From Crossaster papposus (lineage: Eukaryota > Echinodermata > Asteroidea > Velatida > Solasteridae), in contig JBAIAA010001107.1 in the NCBI GenBank assembly GCA_037893245.1, positions 62,001 through 126,000 of the forward strand: a stretch of 64,000 bases of DNA, in the 5' to 3' direction. This document shows, in pieces, positions 26,935 to 40,325 of the stretch (position 1 is the stretch's first letter; the number at the start of each line of letters is the position of its first letter). The notes beneath the pieces are model-generated. The model saw nothing but the letters and a program-made list of their open reading frames with translations, searched no databases and was not told the origin of the DNA. A program made the translations under genes and the position numbers.

Positions 26935-29900
26935 ACTCGAGGGCTTGTTCCCACATCATGTGTTTATTTCTTATGCACACTTCTTTCCCTTTACACATTT
27001 CTTATGCACACTTCTTTCCCTTTACATATTTTTTATGCACACTTCTTTCCCTTTACATATTTAACTCGAGGGCTTGTTCCCACATCATGTGTTTATTTCT
27101 TATGCACACTTCTTTCCCTTTACATATTTCTTATGCACACTTCTTTCCCTTTACATATTTCTTATGCACACTTCTTTCCCTTTACATATTTATTATGCAC
27201 ACTTCTTTCCCTTTACATGTTTCTTATGCACACTTCTTTCCCTTTACATATTTCTTATGCACACTTCTTTCCCTTTACATATTTCTTATGCACACTTCTT
27301 TCCCTTTACATATTTCTTATGCACACTTCTTTCCCTTTACATATTTCTTATGCACACTTCTTTCCCTTTACAAATTTAACTCGAGGGCTTGTTCCCACAT
27401 CATGTGTTTATTTCTTATGCACACTTCTTTCCCTTTACATATTTCTTATGCACACTTCTTTCCCTTTACATATTTCTTATGCACACTTCTTTCCCTTTAC
27501 ATATTTATTATGCACACTTCTTTCCCTTTACATATTTCTTATGCACACTTCTTTCCCTTTACATATTTCTTATGCACACTTCTTTCCCGTTACATATTTC
27601 TTATGCACACTTCTTTCCCTTTACATATTTCTTATGCACACTTCTTTCCCTTTACATATTGCTTATGCACACTTCTTTCCCTTTACATATTTATTATGCA
27701 CACTTCTTTCCCTTTACATATTTCTTATGCACACTTCTTTCCCTTTACATATTTATTATGCACACTTCTTTCCCTTTACATATTTCTTATGCACACTTCT
27801 TTCCCTTTACATATTTAACTCGAGGGCTTGTTCCCACATCATGTGTTTATTTCTTATGCACACTTCTTTCCATTTACATATTTCTTATGCACACTTCTTT
27901 CCCTTTACATATTTCTTATGCACACTTCTTTCCCTTTACATATTTCTTATGCACACTTCTTTCCCTTTACATATTTCGTATGCACACTTCTTTCCCTTTA
28001 CATATTTCTTATGCACACTTCTTTCCCTTTACATATTTCTTATGCACACTTCTTTCCCTTTACATATTTCTTATGCACACTTCTTTCCCTTTACATATTT
28101 CGTATGCACACTTCTTTCCCTTTACATATTTCTTATGCACACTTCTTTCCCTTTACATATTTCTTATGCACACTTCTTTCCATTTACATATTTCTTACGC
28201 ACACTTCTTTCCCTTTACATATTTCTTATGCACACTTCTTTCCCTTTACATATTTCTTATGCACACTTCTTTCCCTTTACATATTTCTTATGCACACTTC
28301 TTTCCCTTTACATATTTCTTATGCACACTTCTTTCCCTTTACATATTTCTTATGCACACTTCCTTCTCTTTACATATTTCTTATGCACACTTCTTTCCCT
28401 TTACATATTTCTTATGCACACTTCTTTCCCTTTACATATTTCTTATGCACACTTCTTTCCCTTTACATATTTCTTATGCACACTTCTTTCCCTTTACATA
28501 TTTCTTATGCACACTTCTTTCCCTTTACATATTTCTTATGCACACTTCTTTCCCTTTACATATTTCTTATGCACACTTCTTTCCCTTTACATATTTCTTA
28601 TGCACACTTCTTTCCCTTTACATATTTCTTATGCACACTTCTTTCCCTTTATATATTTCTTATGCACACTTCTTTCCCTTTACATATTTCTTATGCACAC
28701 TTCTTTCCCTTTACATATTTAACTCGAGGGCTTGTTCCCACATCATGTGTTTATTTCTTATGCACACTTCTTTCCCTTTACATATTTCTTATGCACACTT
28801 CTTTCCCTTTACATATTTCTTATGCACACTTCTTTCCCTTTACATATTTCTTATGCACACTTCTTTCCCTTTACATATTTCTTATGCACACTTCTTTCCC
28901 TTTACATATTTCTTATGCACACTTCTTTCCCTTTACATATTTCTTATGCACACTTCTTTCCCTTTACATATTTCTTATGCACACTTCTTTCCCTTTACAT
29001 ATTTAACTCGAGGGCTTGTTCCCACATCATGTGTTTATTTCTTATGCACACTTCTTTCCCTTTACATATTTATTATGCACACTTCTTTCCCTTTACATAT
29101 TTCTTATGCACACTTCTTTCCCTTTACATATTTCTTATGCACACTTCTTTCCCGTTACATATTTCTTATGCACACTTCTTTCCCTTTACATATTTCTTAT
29201 GCACACTTCTTTCCCTTTACATATTGCTTATGCACACTTCTTTCCCTTTACATATTTATTATGCACACTTCTTTCCCTTTACATATTTCTTATGCACACT
29301 TCTTTCCCTTTACATATTTATTATGCACACTTCTTTCCCTTTACATATTTCTTATGCACACTTCTTTCCCTTTACATATTTAACTCGAGGGCTTGTTCCC
29401 ACATCATGTGTTTATTTCTTATGCACACTTCTTTCCATTTACATATTTCTTATGCACACTTCTTTCCCTTTACATATTTCTTATGCACACTTCTTTCCCT
29501 TTACATATTTCTTATGCACACTTCTTTCCCTTTACATATTTCGTATGCACACTTCTTTCCCTTTACATATTTCTTATGCACACTTCTTTCCCTTTACATA
29601 TTTCTTATGCACACTTCTTTCCCTTTACATATTTCTTATGCACACTTCTTTCCCTTTACATATTTCGTATGCACACTTCTTTCCCTTTACATATTTCTTA
29701 TGCACACTTCTTTCCCTTTACATATTTCTTATGCACACTTCTTTCCATTTACATATTTCTTACGCACACTTCTTTCCCTTTACATATTTCTTATGCACAC
29801 TTCTTTCCCTTTACATATTTCTTATGCACACTTCTTTCTCTTTACATATTTCTTATGCACACTTCTTTCCCTTTACATATTTCTTATGCACACTTCTTTC

Positions 29901-30595
29901 CCTTTACATATTTCTTATGCACACTTCTTTCCCTTTACATATTTCTTATGCACACTTCTTTCCCTTTACATATTTCTTATGCACACTTCTTTCCATTTAC
30001 ATATTTCTTACGCACACTTCTTTCCCTTTACATATTTCTTATGCACACTTCTTTCCCTTTACATATTTCTTATGCACACTTCTTTCCCTTTACATATTTC
30101 TTATGCACACTTCTTTCCCTTTACATATTTCTTATGCACACTTCTTTCCCTTTACATATTTCTTATGCACACTTCCTTCTCTTTACATATTTCTTATGCA
30201 CACTTCTTTCCCTTTACATATTTCTTATGCACACTTCTTTCCCTTTACATATTTCTTATGCACACTTCTTTCCCTTTACATATTTCTTATGCACACTTCT
30301 TTCCCTTTACATATTTCTTATGCACACTTCTTTCCCTTTACATATTTCTTATGCACACTTCTTTCCCTTTACATATTTCTTATGCACACTTCTTTCCCTT
30401 TACATATTTCTTATGCACACTTCTTTCCCTTTACATATTTCTTATGCACACTTCTTTCCCTTTATATATTTCTTATGCACACTTCTTTCCCTTTACATAT
30501 TTCTTATGCACACTTCTTTCCCTTTACATATTTAACTCGAGGGCTTGTTCCCACATCATGTGTTTATTTCTTATGCACACTTCTTTCCCTTTACA
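26935..30595 (+). repeat. 3,600-bp higher-order repeat, copy 2
   Basis: B units start at 27063, 27378, 27817, 28721, 29005, 29382 and 30534, with 26934 shared at the junction. The T27-C marker at 26996 is present here and absent at 30596, which sets the end of the match. Confidence 0.9.
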
Positions 30596-31807
30596 TATTT
30601 CTTATGCACACTTCTTTCCCTTTACATATTTCTTATGCACACTTCTTTCCCTTTACATATTTCTTATGCACACTTCTTTCCCTTTACATATTTCTTATGC
30701 ACACTTCTTTCCCTTTACATATTTCTTATGCACACTTCTTTCCCTTTACATATTTCTTATGCACACTTCTTTCCCTTTACATATTTCTTATGCACACTTC
30801 TTTCCCTTTACATATTTAACTCGAGGGCTTGTTCCCACATCATGTGTTTATTTCTTATGCACACTTCTTTCCCTTTACATATTTATTATGCACACTTCTT
30901 TCCCTTTACATATTTCTTATGCACACTTCTTTCCCTTTACATATTTCTTATGCACACTTCTTTCCCGTTACATATTTCTTATGCACACTTCTTTCCCTTT
31001 ACATATTTCTTATGCACACTTCTTTCCCTTTACATATTGCTTATGCACACTTCTTTCCCTTTACATATTTATTATGCACACTTCTTTCCCTTTACATATT
31101 TCTTATGCACACTTCTTTCCCTTTACATATTTATTATGCACACTTCTTTCCCTTTACATATTTCTTATGCACACTTCTTTCCCTTTACATATTTAACTCG
31201 AGGGCTTGTTCCCACATCATGTGTTTATTTCTTATGCACACTTCTTTCCATTTACATATTTCTTATGCACACTTCTTTCCCTTTACATATTTCTTATGCA
31301 CACTTCTTTCCCTTTACATATTTCTTATGCACACTTCTTTCCCTTTACATATTTCGTATGCACACTTCTTTCCCTTTACATATTTCTTATGCACACTTCT
31401 TTCCCTTTACATATTTCTTATGCACACTTCTTTCCCTTTACATATTTCTTATGCACACTTCTTTCCCTTTACATATTTCGTATGCACACTTCTTTCCCTT
31501 TACATATTTCTTATGCACACTTCTTTCCCTTTACATATTTCTTATGCACACTTCTTTCCATTTACATATTTCTTACGCACACTTCTTTCCCTTTACATAT
31601 TTCTTATGCACACTTCTTTCCCTTTACATATTTCTTATGCACACTTCTTTCTCTTTACATATTTCTTATGCACACTTCTTTCCCTTTACATATTTCTTAT
31701 GCACACTTCTTTCCCTTTACATATTTCTTATGCACACTTCTTTCCCTTTACATATTTCTTATGCACACTTCTTTCCCTTTACATATTTCTTATGCACACT
31801 TCTTTCC
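28103..31807 (+). repeat. 1,813-bp repeat, two copies, overlapping the 3,600-bp repeat
   Basis: B units 28721, 29005 and 29382 match 30534, 30818 and 31195. Markers shared at offset 1,813 include C20-A at 28182/29995, T5-C at 28198/30011, the CTTCCTTCTC unit near 28361/30174, C25-T at 28652/30465, C20-A at 29437/31250 and C19-T at 29839/31652. The match begins after 28102 and ends before 29995/31808. Confidence 0.88.
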
Positions 31808-33193
31808 CTTTACATATTTCTTATGCACACTTCTTTCCCTTTACATATTTCTTATGCACACTTCTTTCCCTTTACATATTTCTTATGCACACTTCTTTCC
31901 CTTTACATATTTCTTATGCACACTTCTTTCCCTTTACATATTTCTTATGCACACTTCTTTCCCTTTACATATTTCTTATGCACACTTCTTTCCCTTTACA
32001 TATTTCTTATGCACACTTCTTTCCCTTTATATATTTCTTATGCACACTTCTTTCCCTTTACATATTTCTTATGCACACTTCTTTCCCTTTACATATTTAA
32101 CTCGAGGGCTTGTTCCCACATCATGTGTTTATTTCTTATGCACACTTCTTTCCCTTTACATATTTCTTATGCACACTTCTTTCCCTTTACATATTTCTTA
32201 TGCACACTTCTTTCCCTTTACATATTTCTTATGCACACTTCTTTCCCTTTACATATTTCTTATGCACACTTCTTTCCCTTTACATATTTCTTATGCACAC
32301 TTCTTTCCCTTTACATATTTCTTATGCACACTTCTTTCCCTTTACATATTTCTTATGCACACTTCTTTCCCTTTACATATTTAACTCGAGGGCTTGTTCC
32401 CACATCATGTGTTTATTTCTTATGCACACTTCTTTCCCTTTACATATTTCTTATGCACACTTCTTTCCCTTTACATATTTCTTATGCACACTTCTTTCCC
32501 TTTACATATTTCTTATGCACACTTCTTTCCCTTTACATATTTCTTATGCACACTTCTTTCCCTTTACATATTTCTTATGCACACTTCTTTCCCTTTACAT
32601 ATTTCTTATGCACACTTCTTTCCCTTTACATATTTCTTATGCACACTTCTTTCCCTTTACATATTTCTTATGCACACTTCTTTCCCTTTACATATTTCTT
32701 ATGCACACTTCTTTCCCTTTACATATTTCTTATGCACACTTCTTTCCCTTTACATATTTCTTATGCACACTTCTTTCCCTTTACATATTTCTTATGCACA
32801 CTTCTTTCCCTTTACATATTTCTTATGCACACTTCTTTCCCTTTACATATTTCTTATGCACACTTCTTTCCCTTTACATATTTCTTATGCACACTTCTTT
32901 CCCTTTACATATTTCTTATGCACACTTCTTTCCCTTTACATATTTCTTATGCACACTTCTTTCTCTTTACATATTTTTTATGCACACTTCTTTCCCTTTA
33001 CATATTTCTTATGCACACTTCTTTCCCTTTACATATTTCTTATGCACACTTCTTTCCCTTTACATATTTCTTATGCACACTTCTTTCCCTTTACATATTT
33101 CTTATGCACACTTCTTTCCCTTTATATATTTCTTATGCACACTTCTTTCCCTTTACATATTTCTTATGCACACTTCTTTCCCTTTACATATTT
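31808..33193 (+). repeat. A array with two B units, low marker density
   Basis: B units start at 32099 and 32383, the 28-A and 8-A spacing from 31195 also seen at 14579, 19325 and 24217. Between 32419 and 33193 the A units are nearly all consensus. The exceptions noticed are a C19-T then C1-T pair near 32963-32978 and C25-T near 33125. Confidence 0.92.
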
Positions 33194-33652
33194 AACTCGA
33201 GGGCTTGTTCCCACATCATGTGTTTATTTCTTATGCACACTTCTTTCCCTTTACATATTTAACTCGAGGGCTTGTTCCCACATCATGTGTTTATTTCTTA
33301 TGCACACTTCTTTCCCTTTACATATTTCTTATGCACACTTCTTTCCCTTTACATATTTCTTATGCACACTTCTTTCCCTTTACATATTTCTTATGCACAC
33401 TTCTTTCCCTTTACATATTTCTTATGCACACTTCTTTCCCTTTAAATATTTCTTATGCACACTTCTTTCCCTTTACATATTTAACTCGAGGGCTTGTTCC
33501 CACATCATGTGTTTATTTCTTATGCACACTTCTTTCCCTTTACATATTTAACTCGAGGGCTTGTTCCCACATCATGTGTTTATTTCTTATGCACACTTCT
33601 TTCCCTTTACATATTTAACTCGAGGGCTTGTTCCCACATCATGTGTTTATTT
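33194..33652 (+). repeat. Five-B cluster, copy 1
   Basis: B units start at 33194, 33261, 33483, 33550 and 33617: 1 A, 6 A, 1 A, 1 A between them. The B-A-B doublet with a single A is found only in these clusters and at the far right of the window. A private C25-to-A change (TTTAAATA) lies near 33445. The cluster is followed by 7 A and another B at 33870. Confidence 0.93.
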
Positions 33653-34773
33653 CTTATGCACACTTCTTTCCCTTTACATATTTCTTATGCACACTTCTTT
33701 CCCTTTACATATTTCTTATGCACACTTCTTTCCCTTTACATATTTCTTATGCACACTTCTTTCCCTTTACATATTTCTTATGCACACTTCTTTCCCTTTA
33801 CATATTTCTTATGCACACTTCTTTCCCTTTACATATTTCTTATGCACACTTCTTTCCCTTTACATATTTAACTCGAGGGCTTGTTCCCACATCATGTGTT
33901 TATTTCTTATGCACACTTCTTTCCCTTTACATATTTCTTATGCACACTTCTTTCCCTTTACATATTTCTTATGCACACTTCTTTCCCTTTACATATTTCT
34001 TATGCACACTTCTTTCCCTTTACATATTTCTTATGCACACTTCTTTCCCTTTACATATGTCTTATGCACACTTCTTTCCCTTTACATATTTCTTATGCAC
34101 ACTTCTTTCCCTTTACATATTTCTTATGCACACTTCTTTCCCTTTACATATTTCTTATGCACACTTCTTTCCCTTTACATATTTCTTATGCACACTTCTT
34201 TCCCTTTACGTATTTGTTATGCACACTTCTTTCCCTTTACATATTTCTTATGCACACTTCTTTCCCTTTACATATTTCTTATGCACACTTCTTTCCCTTT
34301 ACATATTTCTTATGCACACTTCTTTCCCTTTACATATTTCTTATGCACACTTCTTTCCCTTTACATATTTCTTATGCACACTTCTTTCCCTTTACATATT
34401 TCTTATGCACACTTCTTTCCCTTTACATATTTCTTATGCACACTTCTTTCCCTTTACATATTTCTTATGCACACTTCTTTCCCTTTACATATTTCTTATG
34501 CACACTTCTTTCCCTTTACATATTTCTTATGCACACTTCTTTCCCTTTACATATTTCTTATGCACACTTCTTTCCCTTTACATATTTCTTATGCACACTT
34601 CTTTCCCTTTACATATTTCTTATGCACACTTCTTTCCCTTTACATATTTCTTATGCACACTTCTTTCCCTTTACATATTTCTTATGCACACTTCTTTCCC
34701 TTTACATATTTCTTATGCACACTTCTTTCCCTTTACATATTTCTTATGCACACTTCTTTCCCTTTACATATTT
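33653..34773 (+). repeat. A array with a GTC/GTATTTG marker set
   Basis: One B at 33870. Downstream are a T31-adjacent variant (ACATATGTC) at about 34068 and a linked double variant (TACGTATTTG) near 34209. The same pair in the same order recurs near 35607/35820, 39983/40196 and 51269/51482. Beyond 34240 I see only consensus units up to 34773. Confidence 0.9.
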
Positions 34774-35232
34774 AACTCGAGGGCTTGTTCCCACATCATG
34801 TGTTTATTTCTTATGCACACTTCTTTCCCTTTACATATTTAACTCGAGGGCTTGTTCCCACATCATGTGTTTATTTCTTATGCACACTTCTTTCCCTTTA
34901 CATATTTCTTATGCACACTTCTTTCCCTTTACATATTTCTTATGCACACTTCTTTCCCTTTACATATTTCTTATGCACACTTCTTTCCCTTTACATATTT
35001 CTTATGCACACTTCTTTCCCTTTACATATTTCTTATGCACACTTCTTTCCCTTTACATATTTAACTCGAGGGCTTGTTCCCACATCATGTGTTTATTTCT
35101 TATGCACACTTCTTTCCCTTTACATATTTAACTCGAGGGCTTGTTCCCACATCATGTGTTTATTTCTTATGCACACTTCTTTCCCTTTACATATTTAACT
35201 CGAGGGCTTGTTCCCACATCATGTGTTTATTT
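34774..35232 (+). repeat. Five-B cluster, copy 2
   Basis: B units start at 34774, 34841, 35063, 35130 and 35197, each 1,580 bp after its partner in copy 1. The next B (35419) follows after 6 A instead of 7, a one-unit length change. Confidence 0.93.
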
Positions 35233-38200
35233 CTTATGCACACTTCTTTCCCTTTACATATTTCTTATGCACACTTCTTTCCCTTTACATATTTCTTATG
35301 CACACTTCTTTCCCTTTACATATTTCTTATGCACACTTCTTTCCCTTTACATATTTCTTATGCACACTTCTTTCCCTTTACATATTTCTTATGCACACTT
35401 CTTTCCCTTTACATATTTAACTCGAGGGCTTGTTCCCACATCATGTGTTTATTTCTTATGCACACTTCTTTCCCTTTACATATTTCTTATGCACACTTCT
35501 TTCCCTTTACATATTTCTTATGCACACTTCTTTCCCTTTACATATTTCTTATGCACACTTCTTTCCCTTTACATATTTCTTATGCACACTTCTTTCCCTT
35601 TACATATGTCTTATGCACACTTCTTTCCCTTTACATATTTCTTATGCACACTTCTTTCCCTTTACATATTTCTTATGCACACTTCTTTCCCTTTACATAT
35701 TTCTTATGCACACTTCTTTCCCTTTACATATTTCTTATGCACACTTCTTTCCCTTTACATATTTCTTATGCACACTTCTTTCCCTTTACATATTTCTTAT
35801 GCACACTTCTTTCCCTTTACGTATTTGTTATGCACACTTCTTTCCCTTTACATATTTCTTATGCACACTTCTTTCCCTTTACATATTTCTTATGCACACT
35901 TCTTTCCCTTTACATATTTCTTATGCACACTTTTTTCCCTTTACATATTTCTTATGCACACTTCTTTCCCTTTACATATTTCTTATGCACACTTCTTTCC
36001 CTTTACATATTTCTTATGCACACTTCTTTCCCTTTACATATTTCTTATGCACACTTCTTTCCCTTTACATATTTCTTATGCACACTTCTTTCCCTTTACA
36101 TATTTCTTATGCACACTTCTTTCCCTTTACATATTTCTTATGCACACTTCTTTCCCTTTACATATTTCTTATGCACACTTCTTTCCCTTTACATATTTCT
36201 TATGCACACTTCTTTCCCTTTACATATTTCTTATGCACACTTCTTTCCCTTTACATATTTCTTATGCACACTTCTTTCCCTTTACATATTTCTTATGCAC
36301 ACTTCTTTCCCTTTACATATTTCTTATGCACACTTCTTTCCCTTTACATATTTCTTATGCACACTTCTTTCCCTTTACATATTTCTTATGCACACTTCTT
36401 TCCCTTTACATATTTCTTATGCACACTTCTTTCCCTTTACATATTTCTTATGCACACTTCTTTCCCTTTACATATTTCTTATGCACACTTCTTTCCCTTT
36501 ACATATTTCTTATGCACACTTCTTTCCCTTTACATATTTCTTATGCACACTTCTTTCCCTTTACATATTTCTTATGCACACTTCTTTCCCTTTACATATT
36601 TCTTATGCACACTTCTTTCCCTTTACATATTTCTTATGCACACTTCTTTCCCTTTACATATTTCTTATGCACACTTCTTTCCCTTTACATATTTCTTATG
36701 CACACTTCTTTCCCTTTACATATTTCTTATGCACACTTCTTTCCCTTTACATATTTCTTATGCACACTTCTTTCCCTTTACATATTTCTTATGCACACTT
36801 CTTTCCCTTTACATATTTCTTATGCACACTTCTTTCCCTTTACATATTTATTATGCACACTTCTTTCCCTTTACATATTTATTATGCACACTTCTTTCCC
36901 TTTACATATTTCTTATGCACACTTCTTTCCCTTTACATATTTCTTATGCACACTTCTTTCCCTTTACATATTTCTTATGCACACTTCTTTCCCTTTACAT
37001 ATTTCTTATGCACACTTCTTTCCCTTTACATATTTCTTATGCACACTTCTTTCCCTTTACATATTTCTTATGCACACTTCTTTCCCTTTACATATTTCTT
37101 ATGCACACTTCTTTCCCTTTACATATTTCTTATGCACACTTCTTTCCCTTTACATATTTCTTATGCACACTTCTTTCCCTTTACATATTTCGTATGCACA
37201 CTTCTTTCCCTTTACATATTTCTTATGCACACTTCTTTCCCTTTACATATTTCTTATGCACACTTCTTTCCCTTTACATATTTCTTATGCACACTTCTTT
37301 CCCTTTACATATTTCTTATGCACACTTCTTTCCCTTTACATATTTCTTATGCACACTTCTTTCCCTTTACATATTTCTTATGCACACTTCTTTCCCTTTA
37401 CATATTTCTTATGCACACTTCTTTCCCTTTACATATTTCTTATGCACACTTCTTTCCCTTTACATATTTCTTATGCACACTTCTTTCCCTTTACATATTT
37501 CTTATGCACACTTCTTTCCCTTTACATATTTCTTATGCACACTTCTTTCCCTTTACATATTTCTTATGCACACTTCTTTTCCTTTACATATTTATTATGC
37601 ACACTTCTTTCCCTTTACATATTTATTATGCACACTTCTTTTCCTTTACATATTTCTTATGCACACTTCTTTCCCTTTACATATTTCTTATGCACACTTC
37701 TTTCCCTTTACATATTTCTTATGCACACTTCTTTCCCTTTACATATTTCTTATGCACACTTCTTTCCCTTTACATATTTCTTATGCACACTTCTTTCCCT
37801 TTACATATTTCTTATGCACACTTCTTTCCCTTTACATATTTCTTATGCACACTTCTTTCCCTTTACATATTTCTTATGCACACTTCTTTCCCTTTACATA
37901 TTTCTTATGCACACTTCTTTCCTTTTACATATTTCTTATGCACACTTCTTTCCCTTTACATATTTAACTCGAGGGCTTGTTCCCACATCATGTGTTTATT
38001 TCTTATGCACACTTCTTTCCCTTTACATATTTCTTATGCACACTTCTTTCCCTTTACATATTTCTTATGCACACTTCTTTCCCTTTACATATTTCTTATG
38101 CACACTTCTTTCCCTTTACATATTTCTTATGCACACTTCTTTCCCTTTACATATTTCTTATGCACACTTCTTTCCCTTTACATATTTCTTATGCACACTT

Positions 38201-39117
38201 CTTTCCCTTTACATATTTCTTATGCACACTTCTTTCCCTTTACATATTTCGTATGCACACTTCTTTCCCTTTACATATTTCTTATGCACACTTCTTTCCC
38301 TTTACATATTTCGTATGCACACTTCTTTCCCTTTACATATTTCTTATGCACACTTATTTCCCTTTACATATTTCTTATGCACACTTCTTTCCCTTTACAT
38401 ATTTCTTATACACACTTCTTTCCCTTTACATATTTCTTATGCACACTTCTTTCCCTTTACATATTTCTTATGCACACTTCTTTCCCTTTACATATTTCGT
38501 ATGCACACTTCTTTCCCTTTACATATTTCTTATGCACACTTCTTTCCCTTTACATATTTCGTATGCACACTTCTTTCCCTTTACATATTTCTTATGCACA
38601 CTTATTTCCCTTTACATATTTCTTATGCACACTTCTTTCCCTTTACATATTTCTTATGCACACTTCTTTCCCTTTACATATTTCTTATGCACACTTCTTT
38701 CCCTTTACATATTTCTTATGCACACTTCTTTCCCTTTACATATTTCTTATGCACACTTCTTTCCCTTTACATATTTCTTATGCACACTTCTTTCCCTTTA
38801 CATATTTCTTATGCACACTTCTTTCCCTTTACATATTTCTTATGCACACTTCTTTCCCTTTACATATTTCTTATGCACACTTCTTTCCCTTTACATATTT
38901 CTTATGCACACTTCTTTCCCTTTACATATTTATTATGCACACTTCTTTCCCTTTACATATTTCTTATGCACACTTCTTTCCCTTTACATATTTCTTATGC
39001 ACACTTCTTTCCCTTTACATATTTCTTATGCACACTTCTTTCCCTTTACAAATTTCTTATGCACACTTCTTTCCCTTTACATATTTCTTATGCACACTTC
39101 TTTCCCTTTACATATTT
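35233..39117 (+). repeat. B-poor A array
   Basis: Only two B units, at 35419 and 37966. Between them 2.5 kb are A units with scattered variants: two C1-A units near 36850-36881, and again near 37590-37630 next to C19-T units. After 37966 T2-G and C14-A units recur in alternation (38250-38600), giving a local sub-repeat of about 250 bp. An isolated T27-A unit at about 39052 is one of two not followed by a B. Confidence 0.9.
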
Positions 39118-39576
39118 AACTCGAGGGCTTGTTCCCACATCATGTGTTTATTTCTTATGCACACTTCTTTCCCTTTACATATTTAACTCGAGGGCTTGTT
39201 CCCACATCATGTGTTTATTTCTTATGCACACTTCTTTCCCTTTACATATTTCTTATGCACACTTCTTTCCCTTTACATATTTCTTATGCACACTTCTTTC
39301 CCTTTACATATTTCTTATGCACACTTCTTTCCCTTTACATATTTCTTATGCACACTTCTTTCCCTTTACATATTTCTTATGCACACTTCTTTCCCTTTAC
39401 ATATTTAACTCGAGGGCTTGTTCCCACATCATGTGTTTATTTCTTATGCACACTTCTTTCCCTTTACATATTTAACTCGAGGGCTTGTTCCCACATCATG
39501 TGTTTATTTCTTATGCACACTTCTTTCCCTTTACATATTTAACTCGAGGGCTTGTTCCCACATCATGTGTTTATTT
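39118..39576 (+). repeat. Five-B cluster, copy 3
   Basis: B units start at 39118, 39185, 39407, 39474 and 39541, each 4,344 bp after its partner in copy 2. The following B at 39794 is again 7 A away, as in copy 1, so the one-unit change is specific to copy 2. Confidence 0.93.
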
Positions 39577-40325
39577 CTTATGCACACTTCTTTCCCTTTA
39601 CATATTTCTTATGCACACTTCTTTCCCTTTACATATTTCTTATGCACACTTCTTTCCCTTTACATATTTCTTATGCACACTTCTTTCCCTTTACATATTT
39701 CTTATGCACACTTCTTTCCCTTTACATATTTCTTATGCACACTTCTTTCCCTTTACATATTTCTTATGCACACTTCTTTCCCTTTACATATTTAACTCGA
39801 GGGCTTGTTCCCACATCATGTGTTTATTTCTTATGCACACTTCTTTCCCTTTACATATTTCTTATGCACACTTCTTTCCCTTTACATATTTCTTATGCAC
39901 ACTTCTTTCCCTTTACATATTTCTTATGCACACTTCTTTCCCTTTACATATTTCTTATGCACACTTCTTTCCCTTTACATATGTCTTATGCACACTTCTT
40001 TCCCTTTACATATTTCTTATGCACACTTCTTTCCCTTTACATATTTCTTATGCACACTTCTTTCCCTTTACATATTTCTTATGCACACTTCTTTCCCTTT
40101 ACATATTTCTTATGCACACTTCTTTCCCTTTACATATTTCTTATGCACACTTCTTTCCCTTTACATATTTCTTATGCACACTTCTTTCCCTTTACGTATT
40201 TGTTATGCACACTTCTTTCCCTTTACATATTTCTTATGCACACTTCTTTCCCTTTACATATTTCTTATGCACACTTCTTTCCCTTTACATATTTCTTATG
40301 CACACCTTTTTCCCTTTACATATTT
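39577..40325 (+). repeat. Transition array carrying three linked markers
   Basis: One B at 39794. Markers are ACATATGTC at 39983, TACGTATTTG at 40196 and the pyrimidine-run variant CACACCTTTTTCCC at 40305. All three recur at offset 11,286 (51269, 51482, 51591), which shows a distant duplicate of this stretch. Confidence 0.9.
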
